Below are positions 24,106 to 33,206 of a stretch of 64,000 bases of DNA, piece after piece. This stretch comes from BOG-932 sp965276835. GTDB lineage: Bacteria; Pseudomonadota; Alphaproteobacteria; BOG-932; Roseiterribacteraceae. The stretch covers positions 248,001 through 312,000 of the forward strand of contig OZ255631.1 in NCBI GenBank assembly GCA_965276835.1, given 5' to 3'. Under the pieces are notes generated by a model that was not told the DNA's origin, did no database searches, and saw only the letters and a program-made list of their open reading frames with translations. Position 1 is the first letter of the stretch. Every line of letters begins with the position of its first letter. Both the position numbers and the translations under genes were made by a program.

Positions 24106-24900
24106 CTATCCCACAAACCCCAATTGGCTCGACAACCCGCGCGTAAAACCGAGCAGCGCCGTAACCTGGGGGCTGCCGACCGCGCAGTCCAAAGCTGCCG
24201 AGGGCCCGAGCAAGGCAACCGCGAGCTGTATTTGGCCGGTATAGTCGAACACCGGGGCGCACGCGGCGGCGATGCCGGGCCAGGGGTTGCCGTCGGTCGA
24301 GGCATATCCGGCGGTGCGGATAGCGTCGAGTTCGTTTTCCAGGTCTTTCGCGTTCACGCCAGCGGACTTGCCTTTCAATTCCGCCGCGATCCGCTTCGAC
24401 GCGAGTTGCTTGGGCAGGAACGCTGCCCACACCTTGCCGGTCGCGGTGCCGGTCAGGCCCAGAACGGAGCCGGGTTTGCTGTTGGTGGTCACGTTATGGG
24501 GCGATTCGATGCTGCGGATCACGGTCGGGCCGTATGTGCCCCATATGCTGATCGCGACGCCCAGATCCAGCGACTGCGCCAAGCCGGCGATGCTCTCGCC
24601 GGCCAACTGATAGGGATCGAAGCCGCGCAGCCGCGCCAAGCCCAGATGCAGGGCGAACCAGCCCAGCCGGTAGAGCCCGCTGGCGCCGTCCTGTTCCACC
24701 AACCCAATCTTGCGGAAGCTGACGATATAAGGATGCGCCTGTCCCGGCGGCAGGCCGGCCGCGTCGGCGATGTCGCGCAGCATCATCGGCTTGGTCGAAT
24801 CAGCCAGCACGCTGAGGATGCGCCCGGCAACCTCGACAGACTGCACCCCGCGCCCGGTCGGCAGGTCGGTCGGGAGTTCGGAGGTTTTCACGACCGTCAT
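24106..24900 (-). CDS. IclR-family transcriptional regulator
   Basis: A 264-residue protein with an N-terminal winged HTH (RGVQSVEVAGRILSVLADS, MLRDIADAAGLPPGQAHPYI) and a C-terminal effector domain (SIWGTYGPTVIRSIESP, IAAACAPVFDYTGQI). The ATG at 24900 is preferred because the longer frame runs into a palindromic repeat. IclR proteins bind small aromatic, sugar-acid or glyoxylate-type effectors. It is divergent from the DegT-like/GMC operon starting at 25174, which is its likely target. Confidence 0.9.
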   Translation of the reverse strand: MTVVKTSELPTDLPTGRGVQSVEVAGRILSVLADSTKPMMLRDIADAAGLPPGQAHPYIVSFRKIGLVEQDGASGLYRLGWFALHLGLARLRGFDPYQLAGESIAGLAQSLDLGVAISIWGTYGPTVIRSIESPHNVTTNSKPGSVLGLTGTATGKVWAAFLPKQLASKRIAAELKGKSAGVNAKDLENELDAIRTAGYASTDGNPWPGIAAACAPVFDYTGQIQLAVALLGPSAALDCAVGSPQVTALLGFTRGLSSQLGFVG

Positions 24901-24916
24901 GAGAGCGCCCGAAATT

Positions 24917-25061
24917 CGCCTCCCCCCTTGAGGGGGAGGTCGGACCGCAGGTCCGGGTGGGGGGTATGCTGCCACCTTCTCGCTGCAACCGGCGAGGCGT
25001 CGAGAGTACCCCCCTCCCGTCGCTTCGCGCCGACCTCCCCCTCGAAGGGGGAGGCGATGAA
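24917..25061. repeat. Paired inverted repeat (BIME/MITE-like) between iclR and the DegT-like operon
   Basis: The left arm at 24917-24943 and the right arm at 25030-25061 are near-perfect inverted copies, about 27 of 30 bases. Each arm is itself a small hairpin built from CCTCCCCC and GGGGGAGG. About 86 bases of GC-rich DNA with CCCCCC/GGGGGG runs lie between them. This is the pattern of palindromic intergenic repeat pairs in alphaproteobacteria. It fills most of the 273-base gap between iclR and the DegT-like operon; the promoters and operator must be squeezed beside it. Confidence 0.75.
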
Positions 25062-25173
25062 TGGGAAGCGAGGGGGCGACATGTTCAAATGGACCCGATT
25101 AGAGATTGACGGATGAATTAGTTTTCGCCTAACCATGCGCCCAGCGCAAGATTTAAGATCATGGGGCGAAGCG

Positions 25174-26403
25174 ATGGCATTGGCGAAGCGGACGATCCGG
25201 TATGGCGGGGCGATGCTCGATCAGAAGGAGGTCGACGCCGTCGTCGGCGTGATGCAGGCCGAGTATGGCATGGTCGTCGGCCAAAAGGTCGGGGAATTCG
25301 AAGCGCGCTGCGCCGAAATCCTGGGCCATAAATATGGCGTCATGGTCAATTCCGGCAGTTCCGCCCTGATGCTGGCGATGCGCATGATCGGCGCACCCAA
25401 GGGGTCCGAGGTCATCACGCCGGTTCTGACCTTCTCGACCGACGCCGCCTCGATCGTCCATGCCGGGTACGTGCCGGTGTTCGTCGATGTGGTGCTCGAT
25501 ACCTACCAGATCGACCTCGACAAGATCGAGGCGATGATCACGCCCAAGACCAAGGCGATTTTGGTGCCCAACCTGGTCGGCGGCGTGCCGGATTGGGATC
25601 GGCTGCGCGCCATCGCCGACAAGCACAAGCTGGTCCTGATCGAGGACAGCTGCGACACGCTGGGCGCCGAACTTCGCGGCAAGCCGACCGGTAAGCGGGC
25701 GGACATCTCGGTCACCAGCTTCTCGATCTTCCACATCATCACCTGCCTGGGGAATGGCGGGCTGGTCGCGGTCGACGACGAGAAATTGTGGGATTGGGGC
25801 CTGATGGCCCGCGCGTGGGGCCGCTCGTCGGAGAAATACCTGCACGGCACCAAGCAGGCCGACAGCGACGGCCGCTTCCTGGAGGATCTGGATGGCGTGC
25901 CCTATGACGGCATGTTCATCTTCGAGGACGTCGCTTACGGCTTCATACCGAACGAGGCGGGGGCTGCCTTCGGGCTGGAGCAGCTGAACAAGCTGGAGCA
26001 TTTCTTCGAACTCCGCGACAGCCGGTTCCAGAGGCATGCCAAATTCCTGGAAAAGCACCAGGACGTGTTCGTGAAGGCGAAACTGCTCGACGATGTGAAG
26101 ACCAGTTGGATCTGTTACCCGGTTCAGCTCAAGCCCGAACTCGGCTGGAGCCGGCGCGACCTGCAGGTTCATCTTGAGGACGAAGGGATTTTCACCCGCG
26201 TCATCTTCTCCGGCAACATCACGCGCCACCCGATGATGCGTGGCGTCGAATACCGCGCTGCCCCCGGCGGCTATCCCGTTGCCGACCAAATCATGGAGCA
26301 GGGGCTGATGCTGCCCTGCCACCCGACGATGACCGACGAGGATTGCGAGTACCTGTACCAGGTGCTGGAGGGGTGGATCGAAAAACAACGCCGGCGGAAT
26401 TAG
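25174..26403 (+). CDS. DegT/DnrJ-family PLP enzyme, RfbH/ColD-like, copy 1
   Basis: A 409-residue type I PLP enzyme; the ATG at 25174 has GGGGCGAAG upstream, unlike an ATG 39 bases earlier. NSGSSALMLAMRMI binds the cofactor phosphate and EDSCDTLGAE supplies the pyridine-contacting Asp. At the place where aminotransferases carry the PLP lysine it reads SFSIFHIITCLGNGG, with His where K is expected. The same change occurs in the sugar dehydratases RfbH (CDP-4-keto-6-deoxyglucose 3-dehydrase) and ColD. The C-terminal FSGNITRHP also resembles RfbH, but its Fe-S Cys set is missing. The likely role is PMP-dependent deoxygenation or transamination of a nucleotide sugar. Confidence 0.8.
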   Translation: MALAKRTIRYGGAMLDQKEVDAVVGVMQAEYGMVVGQKVGEFEARCAEILGHKYGVMVNSGSSALMLAMRMIGAPKGSEVITPVLTFSTDAASIVHAGYVPVFVDVVLDTYQIDLDKIEAMITPKTKAILVPNLVGGVPDWDRLRAIADKHKLVLIEDSCDTLGAELRGKPTGKRADISVTSFSIFHIITCLGNGGLVAVDDEKLWDWGLMARAWGRSSEKYLHGTKQADSDGRFLEDLDGVPYDGMFIFEDVAYGFIPNEAGAAFGLEQLNKLEHFFELRDSRFQRHAKFLEKHQDVFVKAKLLDDVKTSWICYPVQLKPELGWSRRDLQVHLEDEGIFTRVIFSGNITRHPMMRGVEYRAAPGGYPVADQIMEQGLMLPCHPTMTDEDCEYLYQVLEGWIEKQRRRN

Positions 26404-26407
26404 ACTC

Positions 26408-27676
26408 ATGACGCAGGAATCGAAAGGCACATCGGCGCGCGGTTTCGCCGGCCTGGTTCCCGGCGCGCGCCGCATCCGCTATGGCGGCGCGATGCTGGAC
26501 GAGCAGGAGGTCGAGGCCGTCAACCGCGTGATGCGCACCGGCATGATCGTCGGCGAGCAGGTCCAGACGTTTGAGAAGCGGGTCGCGGCGCTGCTTGGCC
26601 ATAAATATGGGGTGATGGTCAATTCCGGTTCGTCGGCCCTGATGCTGGCGATGCGTCTGCTCGATCTGCCCAAGGGATCGGAAGTGATCACGCCGGTGCT
26701 GACCTTCTCCACCGACGTGGCGTCGATCGTCCATGTCGGCTGCGTGCCGGCCTTCGTCGATGTCGTGCTCGACACCTACCAGATCGATCTCGACAAGATC
26801 GAGGCGATGATCACACCCAAGACCAAGGCGATCTCCGTTCCCAACCTGCTGGGCGGCATTCCCGATTGGGATCGTTTGCGCGCCATCGCCGACAAGCATG
26901 GGTTGAAGCTGCTGGAAGATAGCTGCGACACGCTGGGTTCGACACTTAAGGGCCGCCCGCCGGGTACGCGCGCGGATATCTCGGTCACCAGCTTTTCGAT
27001 TTTCCACATCATCACCTGCCTGGGAAACGGCGGCATGGTGGCGGTGAACGACGAGGCGTTGTGGGACCGCGGGCTGGTGCTGCGCTCATGGGGGCGTTCG
27101 TCGGAGAAATACCTTCACGGCACCCTGCAATCGGAGAGCGACGGCAGGTTCCTCGAAGATGTGGACGGCATTCCCTATGACGGCATGTTCATCTTTGAAG
27201 ACGTCGCATACGGTTTCATCCCGAACGAGGCCGGCGCAGCCTTCGGCCATGTCCAGCTCGACAAGCTGGCGGAGTTCACAAAGCTGCGGAACGGCGTGTT
27301 CGCCAATCACGACGCGTTCTTCGCCAAGCACGCGGACGTGTTCATCGCGCCCCGCCAACGCGACGACACCACCACGACCTGGATCAACTATCCTGTCCAG
27401 GTTCGTCCAGAACTCGGTTGGAGCCGCCGGTCGCTTCAAGAAAATCTGGAGGCGCATGGCGTCGTCACGCGCACCATCTTCTCCGGCAACATCACGCGCC
27501 AGCCGATGATGCGCCAAGTCGAATACCGCGCCGCGCCGGAGGGTTATCCGGTTGCCGACCAGATCATGATGAACGGCGTCTGCCTGCCGTGCCATCCGAC
27601 GATGACCGACGAGGACTGTACCTACCTCTACGGGGTGCTGGACAAATGGGTCGCCGAGCAGCGCGGGCGCAACTGA
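26408..27676 (+). CDS. DegT/DnrJ-family PLP enzyme, RfbH/ColD-like, copy 2
   Basis: A 422-residue tandem paralogue of the preceding gene, starting 4 bases after its stop. Long stretches are identical, for example the core SFSIFHIITCLGNGG with the same His for the PLP Lys, SGSSALMLAMR, FIFEDVAYGFIPNEAGAAFG and FSGNITRQPMM. It differs by a longer N-terminus (about 12 residues) and in the substrate-facing C-terminal half. Two adjacent copies suggest either a heterodimer or two successive steps on one sugar. A GMC oxidoreductase follows 4 bases later. Confidence 0.8.
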   Translation: MTQESKGTSARGFAGLVPGARRIRYGGAMLDEQEVEAVNRVMRTGMIVGEQVQTFEKRVAALLGHKYGVMVNSGSSALMLAMRLLDLPKGSEVITPVLTFSTDVASIVHVGCVPAFVDVVLDTYQIDLDKIEAMITPKTKAISVPNLLGGIPDWDRLRAIADKHGLKLLEDSCDTLGSTLKGRPPGTRADISVTSFSIFHIITCLGNGGMVAVNDEALWDRGLVLRSWGRSSEKYLHGTLQSESDGRFLEDVDGIPYDGMFIFEDVAYGFIPNEAGAAFGHVQLDKLAEFTKLRNGVFANHDAFFAKHADVFIAPRQRDDTTTTWINYPVQVRPELGWSRRSLQENLEAHGVVTRTIFSGNITRQPMMRQVEYRAAPEGYPVADQIMMNGVCLPCHPTMTDEDCTYLYGVLDKWVAEQRGRN

Positions 27677-27680
27677 GCGG

Positions 27681-29276
27681 ATGATTGCGGCTTTCGACTA
27701 CGTCATCGTCGGCGGCGGCTCGGCCGGCTGTGTTCTGGCCAATCGCCTGTCAACCGACCCGGCGGTGAAGGTCGCACTGCTGGAGGCGGGCGGGAATGAC
27801 AAAAGTCCGCTGATCCGCGCGCCGGGCGGGCTCCTGCCGATCATGATGGCCGGGCTCTATGCCTGGCGCTACCAGACCGTGCCGCAGTCGAATCTGGACG
27901 GGCGGACGCTGTATTCGCCGCGCGGCAAGGTCCTGGGCGGGTCCAGCTCGATCAATGGCATGGTCTATGACCGGGGCACGCCGTCCGATTATGACGGCTG
28001 GGCAGCGGCCGGGAACGACGGCTGGTCGTTCGACGCGGTGCTGCCTTTTTTCAAGCGAGCCGAAACCTACGAGCCCGCAGTCGAACAACATCACGGCGGC
28101 CTTGGTCCCGTGCATGTCAGCCGCCCCGGTGTGCGTCATCCGCTATCCAAAGCCTGGGTGGCGGCGGGGCAGGCGCTTGGTTACCCCTATAACGACGATA
28201 CCAACGGATTGGAGCGCGAAGGATTCGGCCCGGTCGATCTGACCGTCGGATCCGGCCGGCGGTCGAGTTCCGCATCGGCCTACCTCACGCCGGCGGTGCG
28301 GCGGCGGCCGAACCTCTCCATCCTGACCGGTACGCATGCGACCCGCGTCCTGTTCGAGGGATCACGCGCGGCCGGCGTTGCTTATGTGGCGAATGGCAGA
28401 TCCGAAGAGATTCATGCCGCGTGTGAGGTCGTCGTCTGCGGTGGCGCGCTGAATTCCCCGCAATTGCTGATGCTATCCGGCATCGGCGACGGCGATCACC
28501 TGCGCCCTTATGCCATCGACGCGAAGGTCGATCTGAAAGGTGTCGGCCGCAATCTGCAGGACCATCTGGCGGGTGCGGTCCGCTTCGCCTGCTCGGTGCC
28601 CATCTCGCTCTACAATTATATGAGCCCGATCGCCGGGGCTTTGGCGCTGGGCCGTTACATTCTGACCCGCACCGGGCCGCTTGCCAGCGGGGGGATGGAA
28701 GCGATCGCCTATGTGAATTCACGTGATGGGCTCCCGGAGCCGGACCTGAAATTTCATTTCGCCATGGCGCTCTATCAGAATAACGGACGCGAATTCGTCC
28801 GCCGGCACGGTTTCTTCGCCCACATCAATGTCGTGCGTCCGGCCAGCCGGGGCCGCATCAGCCTGGGTTCCGCCGACCCGCTGGCGCCGCCGGTGATCGA
28901 CCCGAATTTTCTGGCCGAGGAAAGCGACCGCATCGGGCTTCGCCGGGGCATCCAGATCGCCCGCGATGTCTTCCGCCAACAGGCGTTCGATCCCTATCGT
29001 GACGAAGAGATCGCGCCCGGCCCGTCCGTGAACACCGATGCCGAAATCGACGCATATATCCGCGCCCGGGCAGAGGCCGACTATCATTCGGTCGGCACCT
29101 GCAAGATGGGCTCGGACGACATGGCGGTGGTCGACAGCCGGCTACGTGTGCACGGCGTCGAAGGCCTGCGCGTCGTCGATGCCTCGGTCATGCCGACGCT
29201 GGTCGGCGGCAACACCAATATGCCGGTCATCATGATCGCCGAAAAAGCGGCCGATCTGATTTTGGAGGAAAACTGA
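27681..29276 (+). CDS. GMC family FAD oxidoreductase (choline dehydrogenase-like)
   Basis: A 531-residue flavoprotein with FAD motif IVGGGSAGCVLANRLS at residues 8-23, GMC signature 1 GKVLGGSSSINGMVYDRG near 82 and signature 2 GALNSPQLLMLSGIG near 255. The catalytic His lies in DYHSVGTCKMG, and VGGNTNMPVIMIAEKAA sits near the end. It oxidises a primary alcohol, sugar alcohol or polyethylene-glycol-type alcohol to an aldehyde or acid. The stop overlaps the SnoaL-like ATG (TGATG). In this operon it could oxidise a sugar made by the DegT-like enzymes. Confidence 0.9.
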   Translation: MIAAFDYVIVGGGSAGCVLANRLSTDPAVKVALLEAGGNDKSPLIRAPGGLLPIMMAGLYAWRYQTVPQSNLDGRTLYSPRGKVLGGSSSINGMVYDRGTPSDYDGWAAAGNDGWSFDAVLPFFKRAETYEPAVEQHHGGLGPVHVSRPGVRHPLSKAWVAAGQALGYPYNDDTNGLEREGFGPVDLTVGSGRRSSSASAYLTPAVRRRPNLSILTGTHATRVLFEGSRAAGVAYVANGRSEEIHAACEVVVCGGALNSPQLLMLSGIGDGDHLRPYAIDAKVDLKGVGRNLQDHLAGAVRFACSVPISLYNYMSPIAGALALGRYILTRTGPLASGGMEAIAYVNSRDGLPEPDLKFHFAMALYQNNGREFVRRHGFFAHINVVRPASRGRISLGSADPLAPPVIDPNFLAEESDRIGLRRGIQIARDVFRQQAFDPYRDEEIAPGPSVNTDAEIDAYIRARAEADYHSVGTCKMGSDDMAVVDSRLRVHGVEGLRVVDASVMPTLVGGNTNMPVIMIAEKAADLILEEN

Positions 29277-29650
29277 TGCCGACGCAGGCGCAGATGAAGG
29301 CGGTGGTCCAGGCCTATGTCGACCGTTTCAACGCGAAAGACGCCGACGGGGTCATGGAGCTGTTCGCTGCAAACGCGGTGATCGAAGACCCGGTCGGCAG
29401 CCGGCTGAAATCGCGGTCGGAATTCGCGGAATTCGTGCGTCAAGGTGTCGATTTCGGTGCGTCACTGACATTGAGCGCACCGATCCGCGGCTCTCATGGG
29501 GACTGTGCCGCGATGGTATTTACCGTGACGTTTCAACGCGATGCAAAGCGCATCACGACCAATTCGTGCGACGTGATGCAGTTCGATTCCAATGGTAAAA
29601 TCACGACCATGAGAGGATTCTGGGGTCCGGAAGACGTGACCGTCAGTTAA
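29276..29650 (+). CDS. SnoaL/NTF2-like (ketosteroid-isomerase-fold) protein
   Basis: A 124-residue protein with the NTF2-like pattern: an N-terminal helix (VVQAYVDRFNAKDADGVMEL), FAANAVIEDPVGS and a curved beta-sheet ending in VMQFDSNGKITTMRGFWGP. The family includes Delta5-3-ketosteroid isomerase and polyketide cyclases, and many members are simple binding proteins. Asp in FAANAVIEDPVG occupies the usual acid/base region. It is the last gene of the plus operon and converges with the transglutaminase gene (4-base overlap). Confidence 0.8.
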   Translation: MPTQAQMKAVVQAYVDRFNAKDADGVMELFAANAVIEDPVGSRLKSRSEFAEFVRQGVDFGASLTLSAPIRGSHGDCAAMVFTVTFQRDAKRITTNSCDVMQFDSNGKITTMRGFWGPEDVTVS

Positions 29651-30516
29651 TTCCTAACATCAACTTCGACCTTCAACTCCTGGAAATTGCTTCCGATTAT
29701 AACCCCTTGGCTCGGGCTGACATCGCCATAATCCCGGCCCCACGCCAGCGTAATCAGATCGGATGACCCAGGCCTCCCGTTGGTCGGGTCCAGGTCCAGC
29801 CAGCGGTCCTCGCCGCACCAGACCGACAGCCAGGCATGCGAAACATCCGCGCCGACCACCTGCGCCTTTCCCGCGGGCGGGATAGTGCGCAGATAGCCAC
29901 TGACATAGCGCGCCGACAGACCCAGCGAACGCAGGCAGGCGATCTGCAGATGCGCGAAGTCCTGGCAGACGCCACGCCGTTTTTCGAGGACCTCCAGAAC
30001 CGGCGTGGCGATGGTCGTCGCCTCGGGGTCGAAGGTGAACTCCGCGTGAATACGGTTGGTCAGATCCATCGCGGCTTCGCCGATGGCGCGACCTTTGGTG
30101 AAGGACGGCAGGGCGAAGTCGGTCAGTGCGCCTGCGAGCGTGATCATGGGCGAGGCATAGGCGAAGGTGCTGGCGGCCCGCGCGCCCGGTCCGGATGCGT
30201 GCTGCAACTGACTGCGCAGATCTTCCCATGGGGTTTGCATCACCGTGGTTGCGGGCCGGGCGGTTGCGACCTCAATGTCGATCTCGGTCTGGATAGTCAG
30301 CGTCCGATGTGGCTCGTGCATCTCCAGATAGACGGCGGGGTTGCCGAAATAATCGCGGTGCTCTGATTTGACGGAGGGATCGGGGGCGATCGTCATGTTG
30401 AACGCGGTCACACGCTGCCCGGGCGTTGCGCGCGGCGTCAGGTGCAGAAGATGGTGCGCCAGCATGATGTCCGCGCCATAGCGATAGGCGCTGGAATGGC
30501 GGATGCGATAACGCAT
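29647..30516 (-). CDS. Transglutaminase-like protease/peptide-processing protein, copy A
   Basis: A 289-residue protein of the bacterial transglutaminase-like family. It has the N-terminal Bact_transglu_N fold (YRIRHSSAYRYG, LTPRATPGQRV) and a core triad: Cys in GVCQDFAHLQ, His in SHAWLSVW and Asp in LDLDPTNG. The ATG at 30516 was chosen because it begins the conserved N-terminus. It likely hydrolyses or cross-links peptide amides. It lies 31 bases after the ATP-grasp/alpha-E gene in a minus-strand cluster. Confidence 0.9.
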   Translation of the reverse strand: MRYRIRHSSAYRYGADIMLAHHLLHLTPRATPGQRVTAFNMTIAPDPSVKSEHRDYFGNPAVYLEMHEPHRTLTIQTEIDIEVATARPATTVMQTPWEDLRSQLQHASGPGARAASTFAYASPMITLAGALTDFALPSFTKGRAIGEAAMDLTNRIHAEFTFDPEATTIATPVLEVLEKRRGVCQDFAHLQIACLRSLGLSARYVSGYLRTIPPAGKAQVVGADVSHAWLSVWCGEDRWLDLDPTNGRPGSSDLITLAWGRDYGDVSPSQGVIIGSNFQELKVEVDVRN

Positions 30517-30547
30517 TGCCCCTTCGCGCGCCGCCGTCTTGATTGAG

Positions 30548-33109
30548 TCAGGCCGAACGGGCGAGCGCATGGGTAAAATAAGCCTGGGTCAGAAGGTCCG
30601 AGATTCTTGGAATTTGCATGTCGAGCCGGGCGAAAGCGCCGCGCAGCGGATCGTCCACGCCGGACCTGTCATGCCCACGCGGCAGACAGGCATTGGCGAT
30701 GGCGTCGGGGATTGCGACGCGTGCGCCGATCGCCAGCTTCATCGCGGAATCGACGAGCGCACTGCCGGAGGGCAAGGCATCGGATGGGCGCGGCAATGCC
30801 GCCAGGTGCTCGGCCAGCGCGGACAGCTGGAAGACCAGGCTGCGCGGATCTGTTTCGTTCATCAACACGGCGCGCAGCATGCCGCTACGGTCGAATGCAC
30901 TGTCGCCGGAATCGGCGGCGTCGATGCCCACGCCGGTTGCGCCTTGGCCGCCACGGGGGTCGGTAAGCGCCAGAAGCGCGGCCAGCAGTCTGCGCTCTTC
31001 GATCGGTGTGGCGTCCGGGCGGGCTTCCGGCGGATTGGCCAAGCCGCGCATCATGCCGACCAGGGAAATCGCCCGCTCCAGATGCTTGCCGATCTCCATG
31101 AAACGCCAACCGGCATCGCGCGTCATGCTTTCGCTGACCGCGCCCGACAGCGCCGCGCTCAACGTGATGAGTTCCTCAAGCCGCAGCAGGAGACGAACCG
31201 GCGGTGCGCGCCCGACTTGCTCATGAATGTGGTTTTCCAGGGCGACGAAAATCCGCCAGCAATCGTGCGGCAGCCGGTCCCGAACCCGCCGCGCGGCATA
31301 GATCAGCCGTTGGAAATTGGCGATGACCCCACCGGGATGGGCCGGATCGAGCAGCGCTGCCTGAACCAGCGCGATCGGCTGAAACGATTCCGAATGATCC
31401 ATCAGCGGCACCGCCTGCCGCCAAGTCGCCAAGTTTAGAATCGGCTCGGCGTCGCGTTGCCGCCAGGGCTGAACCGCGTCGGTGACACCGATCAGCAGCG
31501 TGCGCAGCAGCCGGACGAGGCTGTCGGACCGTTCGGCGTAACGCGCAACCCAAAACAAACCGTCGGCCACGCGGCTGGGCAGTTCGCCTGGAGTCACGCG
31601 CACATTGACCAGCGGCAGGGTCGAGATATTGCCGGTGGGCTTAACCGTGACCGGCTCGCTCTGGGTCACCGCCGTCACCCAGCTGTCCTTGCTACCGCCG
31701 CCTAATTGCATGGAAATGACGGACTCATCGCCCGGTGCGGTGCGGGTCAGCCCGCCCGGCATGACCGCGAATTCTCCGCCGATCGCGGCGACGAAGACAC
31801 GCAGGATCATCGCGCGCGGCTCCAACTTCTGCCCGTTCCACACCGGCACGGTCGACAGGCGGGCGACATCCTGCCCGACATAGCGCATCGGGTCCTGCTC
31901 GATCTTCGCCGCCAGGTCGCGCCGCTCGGTGCGGGTCAGCGCGCCGCCGAACACCGGCTTCAGGCCGCCGGCGAAGGACGGCTTGATCATCAGCCGGTCG
32001 AGATTGTTAAGTACATAGGCGCGATCGCTGTCCTTCGCGCACCACCAGGTCGGGATGTCCGGCAGGACTAGCTTTTCACCCATGGCGTTGACTGCCAGTT
32101 CCGCCACCATCGGCTTGAAGGACGCAGCTTCCAGCACGCCTGAACCCAGGGCATTGGCGAGGACCACAGTTCCGGCGCGCACCGCTTCCATCAGGCCTGC
32201 TACGCCCAGTGTGCTGTTGGCGCGAAACTCCAGCGGATCGCAGAAATCGTCGTCCAGCCGGCGTAAGATGACGCCGACACGCTCCAGCCCGCTTAAAGTC
32301 TTGAGATAGACCGTGCGGTCGCGCACCGTCAGGTCGTTACCCTCGACCAAGGTGATGCCCAGGTGGCGCGCCAGATAGACATGCTCGAAATAGGTCTCGT
32401 TATAGGCGCCGGGTGTCAACAGGACGACGCGTGCGTTCTCCCCATTCGGCAGAAGGTTGTGCAGGCTGTCGCGAAATGCCGCGAAGAAGGGCGCTAGCGG
32501 CTGAACCTGCCCGCCACCGACGCAATCGGCCAGTACCCTGCCGACCACGCTACGGTTTTCCAGCGCGTAACCGGCGCCGCTGGGAGCCTGCGTGCGATTG
32601 GACAGGACCATCCAGCGCCCGTCCGGCCCGCGCGCCAAATCGAAGGCCGAGAAATGCAGATAGGTGCCGCCGGCCGGCACCGCGCCCCAGCAAGGTTGGA
32701 GAAAACGCGGATTGGCGTGCAATAGCGCCGGCGGCAAGGTACCGTCGGCAACCAGCTTCTGTGCGCCGTAAATGTCGCCCAGCAGCGTGTTCAAAAGCCG
32801 TGCCCGCTGTGCGACGCCGGCGGCGATGAACGCCCATTCGTCGCCCGAGATCACCAGCGGCAGCAAATCCAGCGGCCATGGACGTTCTGCGCCCTGCGGG
32901 TCGCCATAGACCGCATAGGTTGCGCCGTGCTGGCGCAGCAGTTGCACCGCTTCGTCATGCCGATCTTCCAGCATGGCCGGATCGAGCGGAGACAGCCGGC
33001 CCATCAGCTTCTGCCAATGAGGGCGGACCTGCCCGGTGCCCGTTACCATCTCGTCATAGACGGGCTCCGGAATTGCGCCGGATACGCCGTCGTTGGTCAA
33101 ATCCGACAC
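30548..33109 (-). CDS. Circularly permuted ATP-grasp / alpha-E domain fusion protein
   Basis: An 853-residue protein read from GTG 33109. Residues 1 to about 490 match the circularly permuted ATP-grasp (DUF404/DUF407) family: LLTPGAYNETYFEHVYLARH, VGVILRRLDDDFCDP and VLANALGSG. Residues from about 520 match the alpha-E (DUF403) helical domain: ARYAERSDSLVRLLRTL, LENHIHEQVGR and IGKHLERAISLVG. Comparative genomics by Iyer and Aravind proposed these sets as amide-ligase systems building or tagging peptides. In many genomes the two halves are separate genes; here they are fused. It sits between two transglutaminase-like genes. Confidence 0.9.
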   Translation of the reverse strand: MSDLTNDGVSGAIPEPVYDEMVTGTGQVRPHWQKLMGRLSPLDPAMLEDRHDEAVQLLRQHGATYAVYGDPQGAERPWPLDLLPLVISGDEWAFIAAGVAQRARLLNTLLGDIYGAQKLVADGTLPPALLHANPRFLQPCWGAVPAGGTYLHFSAFDLARGPDGRWMVLSNRTQAPSGAGYALENRSVVGRVLADCVGGGQVQPLAPFFAAFRDSLHNLLPNGENARVVLLTPGAYNETYFEHVYLARHLGITLVEGNDLTVRDRTVYLKTLSGLERVGVILRRLDDDFCDPLEFRANSTLGVAGLMEAVRAGTVVLANALGSGVLEAASFKPMVAELAVNAMGEKLVLPDIPTWWCAKDSDRAYVLNNLDRLMIKPSFAGGLKPVFGGALTRTERRDLAAKIEQDPMRYVGQDVARLSTVPVWNGQKLEPRAMILRVFVAAIGGEFAVMPGGLTRTAPGDESVISMQLGGGSKDSWVTAVTQSEPVTVKPTGNISTLPLVNVRVTPGELPSRVADGLFWVARYAERSDSLVRLLRTLLIGVTDAVQPWRQRDAEPILNLATWRQAVPLMDHSESFQPIALVQAALLDPAHPGGVIANFQRLIYAARRVRDRLPHDCWRIFVALENHIHEQVGRAPPVRLLLRLEELITLSAALSGAVSESMTRDAGWRFMEIGKHLERAISLVGMMRGLANPPEARPDATPIEERRLLAALLALTDPRGGQGATGVGIDAADSGDSAFDRSGMLRAVLMNETDPRSLVFQLSALAEHLAALPRPSDALPSGSALVDSAMKLAIGARVAIPDAIANACLPRGHDRSGVDDPLRGAFARLDMQIPRISDLLTQAYFTHALARSA

Positions 33110-33206
33110 AACTCTGCCCGATGCTTGTTTGACCCGAAGAGGTGCCGTCTAAAACAGGAATGAGTCAACCCGCTTTGCTGCGGCGCAATAGAAAGAAACT
33201 GCGAAA

